DNA of 15,161 nt from Actinomycetota bacterium (lineage in GTDB: Bacteria; Actinomycetota; Actinomycetes; Actinomycetales; Microbacteriaceae), in assembly GCA_009704705.1 (NCBI GenBank), contig WLDR01000023.1, forward strand, positions 1-15,161. The letters run 5' to 3'. Positions 1 through 7,606 of the stretch are shown piece by piece. The notes beneath the pieces are model-generated. The model did not search any database, had not been told where the DNA came from, and was given only the letters and a program-made list of their open reading frames with translations. Numbering within the stretch: the stretch's first letter is position 1; each line of letters begins with the position of its first letter. A program made the translations under genes and the position numbers.

Positions 1-908
1 GCAATCTGATCGACCGCCTTGTCGCGACCCACCGCGATGCCGCAGGGGTTCGCATGCTTGATGATGGCGACCGCAGGATTGATGAAGTCGTAAGCGGCGC
101 GAACGGCAGCGTCGGCATCCACGTAGTTGTTGTATGACATCTCTTTGCCGCCGAGAAGTTCGGCCTGCGCAATGCCGTGACCGCCTTGCTCGGTGTAGAG
201 CGCAGCCTCTTGGTGCGCGTTTTCGCCGTATCGCAGAACGCTGGCCCGCTGCGACGACACCGAGAACGACGCGGGGAATTTTTCTCCGCGACTGAACCAC
301 GCCGACACGGCCGAATCGTACGCAGCCGTGTGAGCGAACGCCGTGGCAGCGAGTTGAGTTCGAAGTTGCAGGTTGGTTCCACCGGCACGAACGGCCGCAA
401 TGATCTCGGGGTACCGCGCCGGCTCAACCACAATGGCAACGTTGGCGTGATTCTTTGCCGACGCGCGCACGAGCGCTGGTCCGCCGATGTCAATTTGCTC
501 GATCACGTCGGCATCGGGTGCTCCGGCAACGACCGTCTCGCGGAACGGGTAGAGATTCACGACGACGAGCTCGAAGGGGCGAATGTCAAGATCACGCAGT
601 TGCTGCTCGTGCGATTCGAGACGCAGGTCGGCGAGAATGCCGGCGTGCACTCCGGGGTGAAGTGTCTTCACGCGTCCGTCGAGTGACTCAGGAAAACCGG
701 TGACGTCACTCACGTCAACCACAGTGATGCCCGCATCGCGAATAGTGGATGCCGTCGAGCCCGTCGAGACGATTTCAACACCGGCCTGAGTGAGAGCGCG
801 GGCGAGATCAAGAAGCCCCGTCTTGTCGCTCACAGATATGAGAGCGCGATTGACCTTCACCTCATCGCGTGAGGAGTACATCGACGGGTCGTGCAATGGG
901 CCACTCAT
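1..908 (-). CDS. purH: Bifunctional AICAR formyltransferase/IMP cyclohydrolase PurH, N-terminal 302 residues (truncated by window edge)
   Basis: PurH catalyses the last two steps of de novo IMP synthesis: formylation of AICAR, then ring closure of FAICAR. I translated this frame from the minus strand. It begins MSGPLHDPSM and continues into the IMP cyclohydrolase (MGS-like) domain, with ALISVSDKTGL (about residues 22-32), STGSTA (48-53) and GRVKTLHPGVHAGIL (78-92). The AICAR transformylase domain then starts, with RYGENAHQ, LLGGKEMSYNNYVDADAA and IIKHANPCG. The Lys-His pair of that last motif (K284-H285) corresponds to the known transformylase active site. The full protein is usually about 520 residues, so roughly 40% lies beyond the left edge. 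The ATG at 908-906 overlaps the purN TGA as ATGA, which points to translational coupling and fixes the start. Identification is secure. Confidence 0.97.
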   Translation of the reverse strand, partial: MSGPLHDPSMYSSRDEVKVNRALISVSDKTGLLDLARALTQAGVEIVSTGSTASTIRDAGITVVDVSDVTGFPESLDGRVKTLHPGVHAGILADLRLESHEQQLRDLDIRPFELVVVNLYPFRETVVAGAPDADVIEQIDIGGPALVRASAKNHANVAIVVEPARYPEIIAAVRAGGTNLQLRTQLAATAFAHTAAYDSAVSAWFSRGEKFPASFSVSSQRASVLRYGENAHQEAALYTEQGGHGIAQAELLGGKEMSYNNYVDADAAVRAAYDFINPAVAIIKHANPCGIAVGRDKAVDQI

Positions 909-1498
909 GCGCGCGCGTACTCCTTTACATTGATCTCGCCGCGAGCAATCTCCGCAACGGTTGCAACGAGCAACGGGCGCTCGATCACCTTTATTTTGTC
1001 GTGCAGGGTGCCTTCGGTGTCGTCGGATGCAACGGCAACCTCAACCTGGCGCAGAACCGGTCCGGTGTCGACGCCTTCGTCGACGATGTGCACGGTCGAC
1101 CCGGTCACGGTGGCACCATCGGCCAGCGCATCCCGAACCGCGTGTGCGCCGGGATAGCGAGGCAACAGGGCGGGATGAAGGTTGATGATGCGCGGGGCAA
1201 ACGCACGAACAAAACCGGCCGGCAGGATGCGCATAAATCCAGCGCACACAATCAAGTCAGGATTCCACGCCTCAATTTGTGCGCGCAGCTCGTCGGCCCA
1301 CGACTCCCGCGACTCGAACGCTCCCGGGTCAACCACAAAAGACGGAATTCCGAACTCTTCGGCGTGTGCGAGACCGGAGGCCTCGCCATCAGACCCGACG
1401 GCCACAATGCGTGCGGGGTAGTCCTCGTGGGCGGCAGCTGTAGCCAGCGCGCGAAGGTTTGATCCCGATCCAGAGATCAAGACGAGAACGTCAAGCAC
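905..1498 (-). CDS. purN: Phosphoribosylglycinamide formyltransferase PurN (10-formyl-THF dependent)
   Basis: PurN transfers a formyl group from 10-formyltetrahydrofolate to GAR, the third step of de novo purine synthesis. The open frame extends to 1714, but the extra N-terminus is antisense-like and lies inside the upstream perM gene. I chose the GTG at 1498, read as MLDVLVLISGSGSNL, which gives 197 aa, the usual size. The phosphate-binding SGSGSNL loop is at residues 9-15. The catalytic triad falls at N106 and H108 (INLHPALLPRYPGAHA) and D144 (VDEGVDTGPVL), the same numbers as in the E. coli enzyme. The gene starts 10 nt after the perM stop and overlaps purH by 4 nt, so the three are probably co-transcribed. 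No strong ribosome-binding site precedes the GTG, which suggests coupling to perM translation. Confidence 0.96.
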   Translation of the reverse strand: MLDVLVLISGSGSNLRALATAAAHEDYPARIVAVGSDGEASGLAHAEEFGIPSFVVDPGAFESRESWADELRAQIEAWNPDLIVCAGFMRILPAGFVRAFAPRIINLHPALLPRYPGAHAVRDALADGATVTGSTVHIVDEGVDTGPVLRQVEVAVASDDTEGTLHDKIKVIERPLLVATVAEIARGEINVKEYARA

Positions 1499-1508
1499 GC
1501 AGGTAAGC

Positions 1509-2747
1509 CTACCGGCTTCGGCGCGAGGGCCTGGGGGCGGCCATTCCGAGCGCAGACGCCACCAGCAGCTCCGCGGCGAAAACGCCGGCGACAATCCAAA
1601 GGTTCGGCCCGACATCAACCAATCGCCCCGGGCCAATCGAACCCGATGCGAGCCACGCAAGCCCACCAAGCAGAACGCCACCGCAGACCGCGATGCCCAG
1701 AGGTGTGACGGCACGCATCAGGCGCGCCTGGCGACCTTCTGCGAACTTATAGGCGACGAGTGTGCGGCCGCGCACCGCATAGCCCGCAAGAAAACCGACG
1801 GCAACGGGAACGACGAGACAGATGAAGCCGAAGGCAAGCTGCGCCGGTGGGAGTGCGCCGAAAATCGGAATCGACGGAACGGGACCGAGGGAGGAGCCCA
1901 TGGGAGTCACCGACGATCCCGTGCCAATAGCGAATCCGGGACCCACGAACCACGCGGCGACCCACACGACAAACACCGGCATGTACAGAAGCTCGATCGC
2001 AGTGATCGCCATGCTTCCGGCAACTCCGCCTTGGAGCCCCTCATAGAGACTCACAATGGTCGCGAAGTTACCGACCAGGGCAACGCTGAGGGTAATGCCG
2101 GCTACGGCAACGAGTGCTGCTGTGGCGATTCCTCCCCCGGCAATGCTCATGCTGACCACGGCTCGAAAACCCTGCGGCAGACCGGTCAGCCACTTCGTCA
2201 ATGCGAGCTGAATCTGCTCAGCCCGCCCACCCGAGCGCCCGATTTCGCCTCGAGCGCCAATCACCACGCCGATCGCAAAAACAAGGCCCGGTAAGACGAC
2301 CGACTGTGCGAGCGACGGAGAAACGGCGGGATGATCCGCGCTCAACACAATCAAGATCGCGAGCCCGAAGAAAGTCATGATGCCCGCCGCCGGACCGATG
2401 TACGCTGTGCCGGCTTCGACCGCCCGACGACCCAGCCTTACCCCCAGCAGAACGGTGATGAGGGCAAACGCGAGTGGCGCCAAACTGACGAAGAAGGGAG
2501 CATCGGTGCCGGGAACGCCCAGCGCGGTCGAGAGTGCGGGGTCGAGCTTGACCAGAATGTCGACGCCGTGTCCCAACAACCAAATGTCTGAGGATGCTCG
2601 CCAGTACACGTCCCAGCCCAGACCACTGTCGAGGCGCGTCACCCACATGAGGGTCAGCGGGATGAGCGGAATCGCCAGACCAATCGCCACCGCCAATGCC
2701 GCCTCGAGGGCGGACATTGCGATGACGATGGTGCGGTTGAACCTCAT
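1509..2747 (-). CDS. perM: PerM-like polytopic membrane protein (DUF6350 family)
   Basis: This 412-aa protein is almost entirely hydrophobic, with about eight to nine predicted membrane helices (for example residues 10-34, 89-104, 120-136, 152-164, 204-224, 255-269, 303-325, 350-368 and 385-402). The segment FAIGTGSSVTPMGSSLGPVP (272-291) between two helices is the sequence hallmark I associate with DUF6350. The family includes mycobacterial PerM (Rv0955), which lies next to purN and purH in M. tuberculosis as it does here. PerM is reported to act in cell division and persistence under stress, apparently by affecting divisome stability. Transfer of that role to this organism is inference. The ATG start is 27 nt from the upstream stop and has no clear Shine-Dalgarno sequence; an in-frame ATG at codon 11 is an alternative. 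The symbol rests on family plus synteny. Confidence 0.8.
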   Translation of the reverse strand: MRFNRTIVIAMSALEAALAVAIGLAIPLIPLTLMWVTRLDSGLGWDVYWRASSDIWLLGHGVDILVKLDPALSTALGVPGTDAPFFVSLAPLAFALITVLLGVRLGRRAVEAGTAYIGPAAGIMTFFGLAILIVLSADHPAVSPSLAQSVVLPGLVFAIGVVIGARGEIGRSGGRAEQIQLALTKWLTGLPQGFRAVVSMSIAGGGIATAALVAVAGITLSVALVGNFATIVSLYEGLQGGVAGSMAITAIELLYMPVFVVWVAAWFVGPGFAIGTGSSVTPMGSSLGPVPSIPIFGALPPAQLAFGFICLVVPVAVGFLAGYAVRGRTLVAYKFAEGRQARLMRAVTPLGIAVCGGVLLGGLAWLASGSIGPGRLVDVGPNLWIVAGVFAAELLVASALGMAAPRPSRRSR

Positions 2748-2774
2748 GACGACGTCAGAAGAAAACGAGACGCC

Positions 2775-4100
2775 TTACTTCTTGGCTGCCGGCTTGCGCG
2801 TGGCGGGCTTCTTGGTAGTTGGCTTCTTTGCCCCTGCCTTGGCGGCCGCCGGCTTTGCCGGCGCAGCGCGACGTGCCACTGCGGGCTTGCGCCACAGGAG
2901 CTCGAAGGCAGTCAGCGCAAGGAGCGTGACCAGTGTCCACGTGATGATCAATGCCGACGTGTGCGGAGTCGAGAACACAATTGCAACCACCCCGAGCAAC
3001 ACGATTACCCAACGAATGGGCGTGACCTGGCTGCCCATAATCTGGCCGGCCTTGCCCATCGTCACGCCAATCTCGTTCAGCCCGTTGCGACCTGCCTCGA
3101 GACGGGCGTTGAGCCACGAGCGCGCACGATTAGCGGACGGGCTGAGCGCCCACCCGACGAGAATCATGATGAGCGCTGCGACCAGCACGGTTGAAACGAC
3201 GTCTCGCGCATAGAGCACGACCGCGTTGTAGACGACTCCGGCCGCAGGACCAAACGACGGATCCACCATCGACGTCAAGAAGACGAACCCGCTGTCGAAC
3301 AGAACAAACATGAGCGCCATGGTGGCACCCAGCGCGATGCCCGATGCGATAAGTGCCCGCGGGCGATGGTTTGCAACCAGGATCCCAGCGATGAACGAGC
3401 CAAGAACAGCCCACGGCAACCACGTACCCAGAGCGGTGCCGACCTGGTAAACGATGCGAGCAACCGCAAGCTCAGGAACCTTGCCGAGCGTAATCATTGT
3501 GTCGACCTCAGGAATCACACTCGCGATGGTTACGCCCTCGCTTATTAGCGATGCCTTGATCTCGGCGATGATCGGCTTCAGGGGCAACGACAGGGTTCCG
3601 TCATCAGAAAGCTGAATGAGCGAATCGGGGTCATTCGCCAGAAGCGCCACAACCTCTTCTTGCGTGATAGTGAGCACCTTCGTCCACGCCTCTTGGAATG
3701 CAGGCGATGTGACGAAGTCTGAAACGACCTGGCGAACAATCGCTTTGACGCCCGACGCAATGGGCTGCGAGACCATGCCGAGCGCATCCTTGACGCTATC
3801 TGGCAATCCCAGGGCATCACTGAATCCCGTGATGATCGAATCAGTTACGTTCTCAATTTGAACGGCGTCGTCGATCGACTCGGTGACCTGGTCGACGATG
3901 GCGGTTTGAACGGCGGGGTCGGATGCAAGAGGCCCGAGGGTATCAACGAAAAGTTCAGTGTTTGTCACCTGGTTCGAAGCCCAGTTGGCGACAATCGCCA
4001 CGGGAGCCACGGCGATGGAGAGCACAATCAAAATGCCCGAAATCCACGCGCGACCTCGGTTGGCGCGGACGGGAGCTGAGATGGTTGCAGACATGTCCAT
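2775..4100 (-). CDS. Uncharacterised six-helix membrane protein with large external domain and Lys/Ala/Pro-rich C-tail
   Basis: I recognise no named family. From the chosen ATG the protein has 441 aa. One helix lies near the N-terminus (about 19-41, WISGILIVLSIAVAPVAIVA). A hydrophilic, mostly helical domain of about 200 residues follows and is probably extracytoplasmic. Five more helices come next: WLPWAVLGSFIAGIL, ALIASGIALGATMALMFVL, VVSTVLVAALIMILVGWAL, WVIVLLGVVAIVF and ALIITWTLVTLLALTAFELL. Residues 404-441 form a strongly basic tail built from AK, KKP and KPA units, predicted cytoplasmic if the N-terminus is inside. Such tails can bind nucleic acid or acidic lipids, but that is speculation. 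It is the first gene of the perM-purN-purH run. The open frame reaches 4280, but the added residues overlap the divergent regulator gene and are not membrane-protein-like. The start is uncertain between 4100 and 4094. Confidence 0.75.
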   Translation of the reverse strand: MDMSATISAPVRANRGRAWISGILIVLSIAVAPVAIVANWASNQVTNTELFVDTLGPLASDPAVQTAIVDQVTESIDDAVQIENVTDSIITGFSDALGLPDSVKDALGMVSQPIASGVKAIVRQVVSDFVTSPAFQEAWTKVLTITQEEVVALLANDPDSLIQLSDDGTLSLPLKPIIAEIKASLISEGVTIASVIPEVDTMITLGKVPELAVARIVYQVGTALGTWLPWAVLGSFIAGILVANHRPRALIASGIALGATMALMFVLFDSGFVFLTSMVDPSFGPAAGVVYNAVVLYARDVVSTVLVAALIMILVGWALSPSANRARSWLNARLEAGRNGLNEIGVTMGKAGQIMGSQVTPIRWVIVLLGVVAIVFSTPHTSALIITWTLVTLLALTAFELLWRKPAVARRAAPAKPAAAKAGAKKPTTKKPATRKPAAKK

Positions 4101-4177
4101 AACCGTAGCCGAAACATCCACTCTCTCCCACAAGCCACGCACCGCCGAAGACAGTGGAACGCCGACTCGTCGCACGA

Positions 4178-4189
4178 CATAATTAGCGC
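4178..4189 (+). promoter_or_regulatory. Probable promoter -10 box for a leaderless transcript of the response regulator gene
   Basis: CATAAT (4178-4183) matches the TATAAT consensus at five of six positions and ends six nucleotides before the ATG at 4190. Transcription would therefore begin at or next to the start codon. A weak -35-like TGGAAC (4155-4160, three of six matches) lies 17 nt upstream. No Shine-Dalgarno sequence precedes the ATG. Leaderless mRNAs are common in actinobacteria, which supports the reading, but it is inferred from spacing alone. Confidence 0.5.
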
Positions 4190-4852
4190 ATGCGTTCACC
4201 GGGATCGACGATCCGAGTCGCCATCGTCGAGGACCACGTTCTCTATCGCGACTTGCTCGAGTCTTCGTTGCAATCCACACCCGACATCGAGGTCGTCATC
4301 TCTGTTTCGGGCTCGACCGAAGCGAAGCAGTTGATCGTGGCCGGCAACGTTGACGTCGCGATTCTCGACATCGAACTCGCCGACGGTAACGGGATCGGCC
4401 TGGGCGTCACCCTGCGTCGCAACGATCCGAACTTGGAAATCCTTCTTCTGTCCGGTCGCGACATGATCGAACTCCTGCTCGGGCTTCCCGAAGAACAACG
4501 ACACGGCTGGAGCTACCTTTCCAAGTCATCGAGCGCGTCGCTCGAAACGTTGCTCGACGTCATACGCCACACCGCGGCCGGAAAGTCGGTGATTGACCCG
4601 GCGCTCATTGATCGGAGTCGGGCGCGGCCCGGAACGCCCGTGAGCTCCCTCACACGACGACAGTTTGAGATCTTGAGAATGGTCGCACGCGGGCTGTCGA
4701 ATCAGGCGATCGCCGACGAGATTGGCATTGCTGCGAACTCTGTTGTGAACCACCTCAGCTCGATTTACAGTGCGTTGGGAATCGCCGAGGGGTCGAATGC
4801 TCGCGTGAGCGCGGTGCTGGAATTCTTGAGCGACACCGCGCGCGCATCCTGA
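4190..4852 (+). CDS. NarL/FixJ-type response regulator with LuxR HTH, orphan (no adjacent kinase)
   Basis: This is a two-component response regulator of 220 aa. The receiver domain covers about residues 7-125. It has the acidic pair E14-D15, a probable phosphoacceptor D60 (AILDIELADGNG), the switch residue S88 and the conserved lysine K112 (SYLSKSS). A linker leads to a LuxR-type helix-turn-helix at about 154-198 (LTRRQFEILRMVARGLSNQA, then NSVVNHLSSIYSALGI). Phosphorylation should drive dimerisation and DNA binding. No histidine kinase gene lies in the window, so its signal is unknown. It is divergent from the membrane protein-perM-purN-purH run across an 89-bp gap, so autoregulation or control of that operon is possible but unproven. 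It converges on the small membrane protein gene with 44 nt between stops and no evident terminator. Confidence 0.92.
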   Translation: MRSPGSTIRVAIVEDHVLYRDLLESSLQSTPDIEVVISVSGSTEAKQLIVAGNVDVAILDIELADGNGIGLGVTLRRNDPNLEILLLSGRDMIELLLGLPEEQRHGWSYLSKSSSASLETLLDVIRHTAAGKSVIDPALIDRSRARPGTPVSSLTRRQFEILRMVARGLSNQAIADEIGIAANSVVNHLSSIYSALGIAEGSNARVSAVLEFLSDTARAS

Positions 4853-4896
4853 GACACGATCGAACCCGCCGTCTGTGCGCTCAGCAACGCAGGCGA

Positions 4897-5412
4897 CTAG
4901 TGCAACCCGCGAACCAGAATTTCAACAACCACGATGACGACGCCGACCAGGCTCGTGGCCAGACCCGCAGCGATGCGCCACGGAATGCTACGACGGCGGG
5001 CGGCGAAGATGAGCCCCCCAATCACAAATAGCGAACACATCATCGTGATTAGTCCGGCGTCGGTGGACTGCTCATCCGTCGCACCAAAGATCGGCACGAT
5101 GAGCAAGACGGCCAGGCTCGGGGCGGTCCAGGCGAACATCGGCCACGATGTGCGCAAGCTCTGACGCAACGACGTGCGCAGTGAAACACGGTGGTCGCTC
5201 GTAACGTTGTTTCCGGCCATGGTGTGCGCAAATACGTGGCCCATCCACAAAGCGAACACACCGACGAACGAGATGATGGCCTTCGCCATCGGACTGTCGC
5301 TCGGTTCTTGCATGCCCAGCACGACTCCGAACATGATCAGGCCGAGGATGGAGTCGGGGTTTAACTGAAAAATCCGGCTCACACGAAGGCGAACCGGACT
5401 TTTCGTTGTCAT
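4897..5412 (-). CDS. Small four-helix membrane protein, unknown function
   Basis: I do not recognise a family for this 171-aa protein. Four hydrophobic segments are evident at about residues 18-32, 40-62, 94-109 and 124-137, with a fifth near the C-terminus (IAAGLATSLVGVVIVVVEIL) that could make five helices. A basic N-terminus and a polar stretch rich in Arg and Ser (about 75-90) suggest loops on the cytoplasmic side. It starts 24 nt after the sucD stop on the same strand, so it may be read through from sucCD. A TAGGCT (5425-5420, minus strand) lies seven nucleotides before the ATG and could instead serve as a -10 box for a leaderless transcript. In M. tuberculosis a different membrane protein (Rv0954) lies between sucD and perM; I see no clear sequence relation. 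Confidence 0.7.
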   Translation of the reverse strand: MTTKSPVRLRVSRIFQLNPDSILGLIMFGVVLGMQEPSDSPMAKAIISFVGVFALWMGHVFAHTMAGNNVTSDHRVSLRTSLRQSLRTSWPMFAWTAPSLAVLLIVPIFGATDEQSTDAGLITMMCSLFVIGGLIFAARRRSIPWRIAAGLATSLVGVVIVVVEILVRGLH

Positions 5413-5436
5413 GATGACAAGCCTAAAGGCAACTCG

Positions 5437-6324
5437 TTACAGGTTGGCGAGTACCTCACGCATCAGGCGAGCGGTTTCGGACGGGGTTTTTCCGACCTTG
5501 ACCCCGGCTGCTTCCAGAGCTTCCTTCTTCGCTTGAGCGGTTCCTGCAGAACCAGACACGATGGCTCCCGCGTGACCCATGGTCTTTCCCTCCGGAGCTG
5601 TAAAGCCTGCAACGTACCCGACAACGGGTTTCGTCACGTTGGCCTTGATGAATTCGGCCGCGCGCTCTTCCGCGTCGCCTCCGATTTCACCGATCATGAC
5701 GATGGCTTTCGTTTCGGGGTCGTTCTGGAATGCGGCGAGCGCATCGATGTGCGTCGTTCCGACGATGGGGTCTCCGCCAATGCCGATAGCGGTCGAGAAT
5801 CCGAGATCGCGCAATTCGAACATCATCTGGTAGGTCAGGGTTCCCGACTTCGAAACGAGTCCGATTGGTCCTTTACCGGTGATGTTTGCGGGTGTGATGC
5901 CGACGAGTGATTCACCGGGCGTGATGATTCCTGGGCAGTTCGGACCGATGATGCGAGTCTTGTTGCCCTTCTTAGACGCGTAGGCCCAGAACTCGGCCGT
6001 GTCTTGAATCGGGATGCCCTCCGTGATGATCACGAGGAGTGGGATCTCGGCGTCGATAGCCTCGACGGCGGCGTCTTTTGAAAACGCCGGCGGAACGAAT
6101 GCGATGGAAACATCTGCGCCGGTGGCCTTCATGGCCTCAGCCACGGTTGCGAACACAGGCAGTTCAACGTCACCGTGCGTGACCGTTGTGCCGGCCTTGC
6201 GCGCGTTCACGCCACCGACAACCTGAGTGCCCGCAGCGAGCATACGTGCGGTGTGCTTCGAGCCTTCTGCGCCGGTGATGCCCTGCACGATGACCTTGGA
6301 GTCTTTGTTCAGAAAGATTGACAT
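5437..6324 (-). CDS. sucD: Succinyl-CoA synthetase alpha subunit SucD
   Basis: SucD is the CoA-binding, phosphohistidine-carrying subunit of ADP-forming succinyl-CoA synthetase in the TCA cycle. It is cytoplasmic and pairs with SucC. From ATG 6324 it is 295 aa, the family's usual size: MSIFLNKDSKVIVQGITGAE opens the Rossmann CoA-binding fold. IIGPNCPGIITPGE lies at about 125-138 and GPIGLVSKSGTLTYQ at about 162-176. The active-site histidine is H251 in GHAGAIVSG. The open frame runs upstream to 6588, but that part overlaps the end of sucC and is an artefact. An AGGA ribosome-binding site lies about 11 nt before the ATG. The gene starts 28 nt after the sucC stop, so the two subunits should be co-expressed. 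Confidence 0.97.
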   Translation of the reverse strand: MSIFLNKDSKVIVQGITGAEGSKHTARMLAAGTQVVGGVNARKAGTTVTHGDVELPVFATVAEAMKATGADVSIAFVPPAFSKDAAVEAIDAEIPLLVIITEGIPIQDTAEFWAYASKKGNKTRIIGPNCPGIITPGESLVGITPANITGKGPIGLVSKSGTLTYQMMFELRDLGFSTAIGIGGDPIVGTTHIDALAAFQNDPETKAIVMIGEIGGDAEERAAEFIKANVTKPVVGYVAGFTAPEGKTMGHAGAIVSGSAGTAQAKKEALEAAGVKVGKTPSETARLMREVLANL

Positions 6325-6352
6325 GTTGTATTGGTCCTGTCGTCCGTGGTGT

Positions 6353-7516
6353 CTAGCGGGCAGCCAGCTCGGCGGCCTTGTCCGCGCCCTCATCCATACC
6401 GGTGGCGAGCGTGACGAGTGGGTGGTTGGCTTCGGTAAGGATGCGCCGACCCTCGTCGACGTTGTTGCCATCGAGGCGCACCACGAGTGGCTTCGTTGCG
6501 GCCGAGCCGAGCATCTCGAGGGCCTTGACGATTCCGTTGGCGACGGCGTCACACGCCGTGATGCCACCGAAGACGTTGACGAAGACACTCTTTACTTGAG
6601 CGTCACCCAGAATCACATCGAGTCCGGCTGCCATCACCTCGGCAGAAGCTCCGCCGCCGATGTCGAGGAAGTTGGCGGGCTTCACACCCCCGTGGTTTTC
6701 GCCCGCGTACGCAACGACGTCGAGCGTGCTCATGACGAGACCGGCGCCGTTTCCGATGATTCCCACTTCGCCGTCGAGCTTGACGTAATTGAGGTCCATG
6801 GCCTTCGCCTTGGCCTCGAGAGGATCAGCCGCGGCCTTGTCTTCGAGTGCCTCGTGATTCGGGTGACGGAAAGCTGCGTTCTCGTCGAGCGAGATTTTTC
6901 CGTCGAGGGCGATAACGTCGCCGTCCTCGGTGAGCACGAGTGGGTTGACCTCGACGAGTGTGGCGTCCTCGCCGGTGTACACCTCGTAGAGCTTCACGAA
7001 TACGGGAGCAACCTTGTCGACAAGTTCGGCGGGGAAACTCGCCGCAATGGCAATTTCCTTGGCCTTGGCCAGAGTGAGACCGTCTGCTGGGTTCACGTCA
7101 ACTCGAGCGAGCGCTTCGGGCTTCTCCACCGCGAGCTGCTCAATGTCCATGCCTCCTTCGAAGCTGGTGAGCGAGAGGTACGACCGATTTGCCCGATCGA
7201 GCAGCACCGAGAAGTAGTACTCCTGAGCGATTCGGGCACCCGCGGCGACCATCACGCGCTTCACGATGTGGCCCTTGATGTCGAGGCCCAGAATTGCCTC
7301 GGCGGCAGCTTCAGCTTCGTCCGGTGTTTTTGCAACCTTGACACCGCCGGCCTTGCCACGGCCACCCATCTTTACCTGGGCCTTGACGACGACAACGCCG
7401 CCGAGTTTTTCGGCAGCGGCACGAGCTTCTGCCGGAGTATCGGCGACGATTCCCGCCAGCACAGGGACTCCGTAGCTCTCAAAGAGATCACGGGCTTGAT
7501 ATTCGTATAAATCCAC
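6353..7516 (-). CDS. sucC: Succinyl-CoA synthetase beta subunit SucC (ADP-forming)
   Basis: SucC carries the ATP-grasp domain and the succinate site of succinyl-CoA synthetase. The 387-aa length matches E. coli SucC (388). The N-terminal ATP-grasp has K45 and the glycine-rich GGRGKAGG loop (51-58). Mg-ATP ligands sit in VEVNPLV (188-194) and ALDGKI (203-208). GNGAGLVMSTLD (255-266), NFLDIGGGA (282-290) and NVFGGITACDAVANGI (314-329) belong to the C-terminal CoA-ligase domain. The start is a GTG at 7516-7514, supported by a GAGGA ribosome-binding site about eight nt upstream. It is the first gene of sucC-sucD and lies divergent from the VIT transporter across a gap containing a palindrome, which may regulate it. 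Confidence 0.97.
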   Translation of the reverse strand: MDLYEYQARDLFESYGVPVLAGIVADTPAEARAAAEKLGGVVVVKAQVKMGGRGKAGGVKVAKTPDEAEAAAEAILGLDIKGHIVKRVMVAAGARIAQEYYFSVLLDRANRSYLSLTSFEGGMDIEQLAVEKPEALARVDVNPADGLTLAKAKEIAIAASFPAELVDKVAPVFVKLYEVYTGEDATLVEVNPLVLTEDGDVIALDGKISLDENAAFRHPNHEALEDKAAADPLEAKAKAMDLNYVKLDGEVGIIGNGAGLVMSTLDVVAYAGENHGGVKPANFLDIGGGASAEVMAAGLDVILGDAQVKSVFVNVFGGITACDAVANGIVKALEMLGSAATKPLVVRLDGNNVDEGRRILTEANHPLVTLATGMDEGADKAAELAAR

Positions 7517-7535
7517 GAGGTGTCCTCACAAAAAG

Positions 7536-7553
7536 TATCTTGATATCGAGATA
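7536..7553. promoter_or_regulatory. Candidate operator: 18-bp near-perfect palindrome between sucC and the VIT gene
   Basis: TATCTTGATATCGAGATA is an inverted repeat of 9-bp half sites (TATCTTGAT against TATCTCGAT, eight of nine matching) with no spacer. It lies 19 nt upstream of the sucC GTG and 53 nt upstream of the VIT ATG. It therefore overlaps the region where the sucC promoter must be. Shape and length suit a dimeric winged-helix or HTH regulator such as a MarR-type protein; no regulator gene can be matched to it here. The overlapping TTGATA (7540-7545) could also act as a -35 element. Confidence 0.5.
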
Positions 7554-7606
7554 TTTACTGCTTCGACTTTAGCCTGTTTGCTCGCACGTGTGGTTGGCTT
7601 GGGGTC

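Noticed and set aside
869..1462. 197-codon plus-strand open frame over purN
   Set aside because: It is a shadow of purN, whose catalytic triad and length are exact.
1499..1714. N-terminal extension of purN by 72 codons
   Set aside because: It overlaps the end of perM, has Arg/Trp-rich non-family sequence, and the GTG at 1498 gives the standard PurN N-terminus.
6325..6588. N-terminal extension of SucD
   Set aside because: It overlaps the sucC C-terminus in another frame, and is Ser/Arg-rich noise. The ATG at 6324 has a ribosome-binding site and the family's N-terminus.
6227..7510. 427-codon open frame on the plus strand opposite sucC
   Set aside because: It is exactly antisense to a well-supported sucC, has no recognisable domain or ribosome-binding site, and reflects the codon bias of the true gene.
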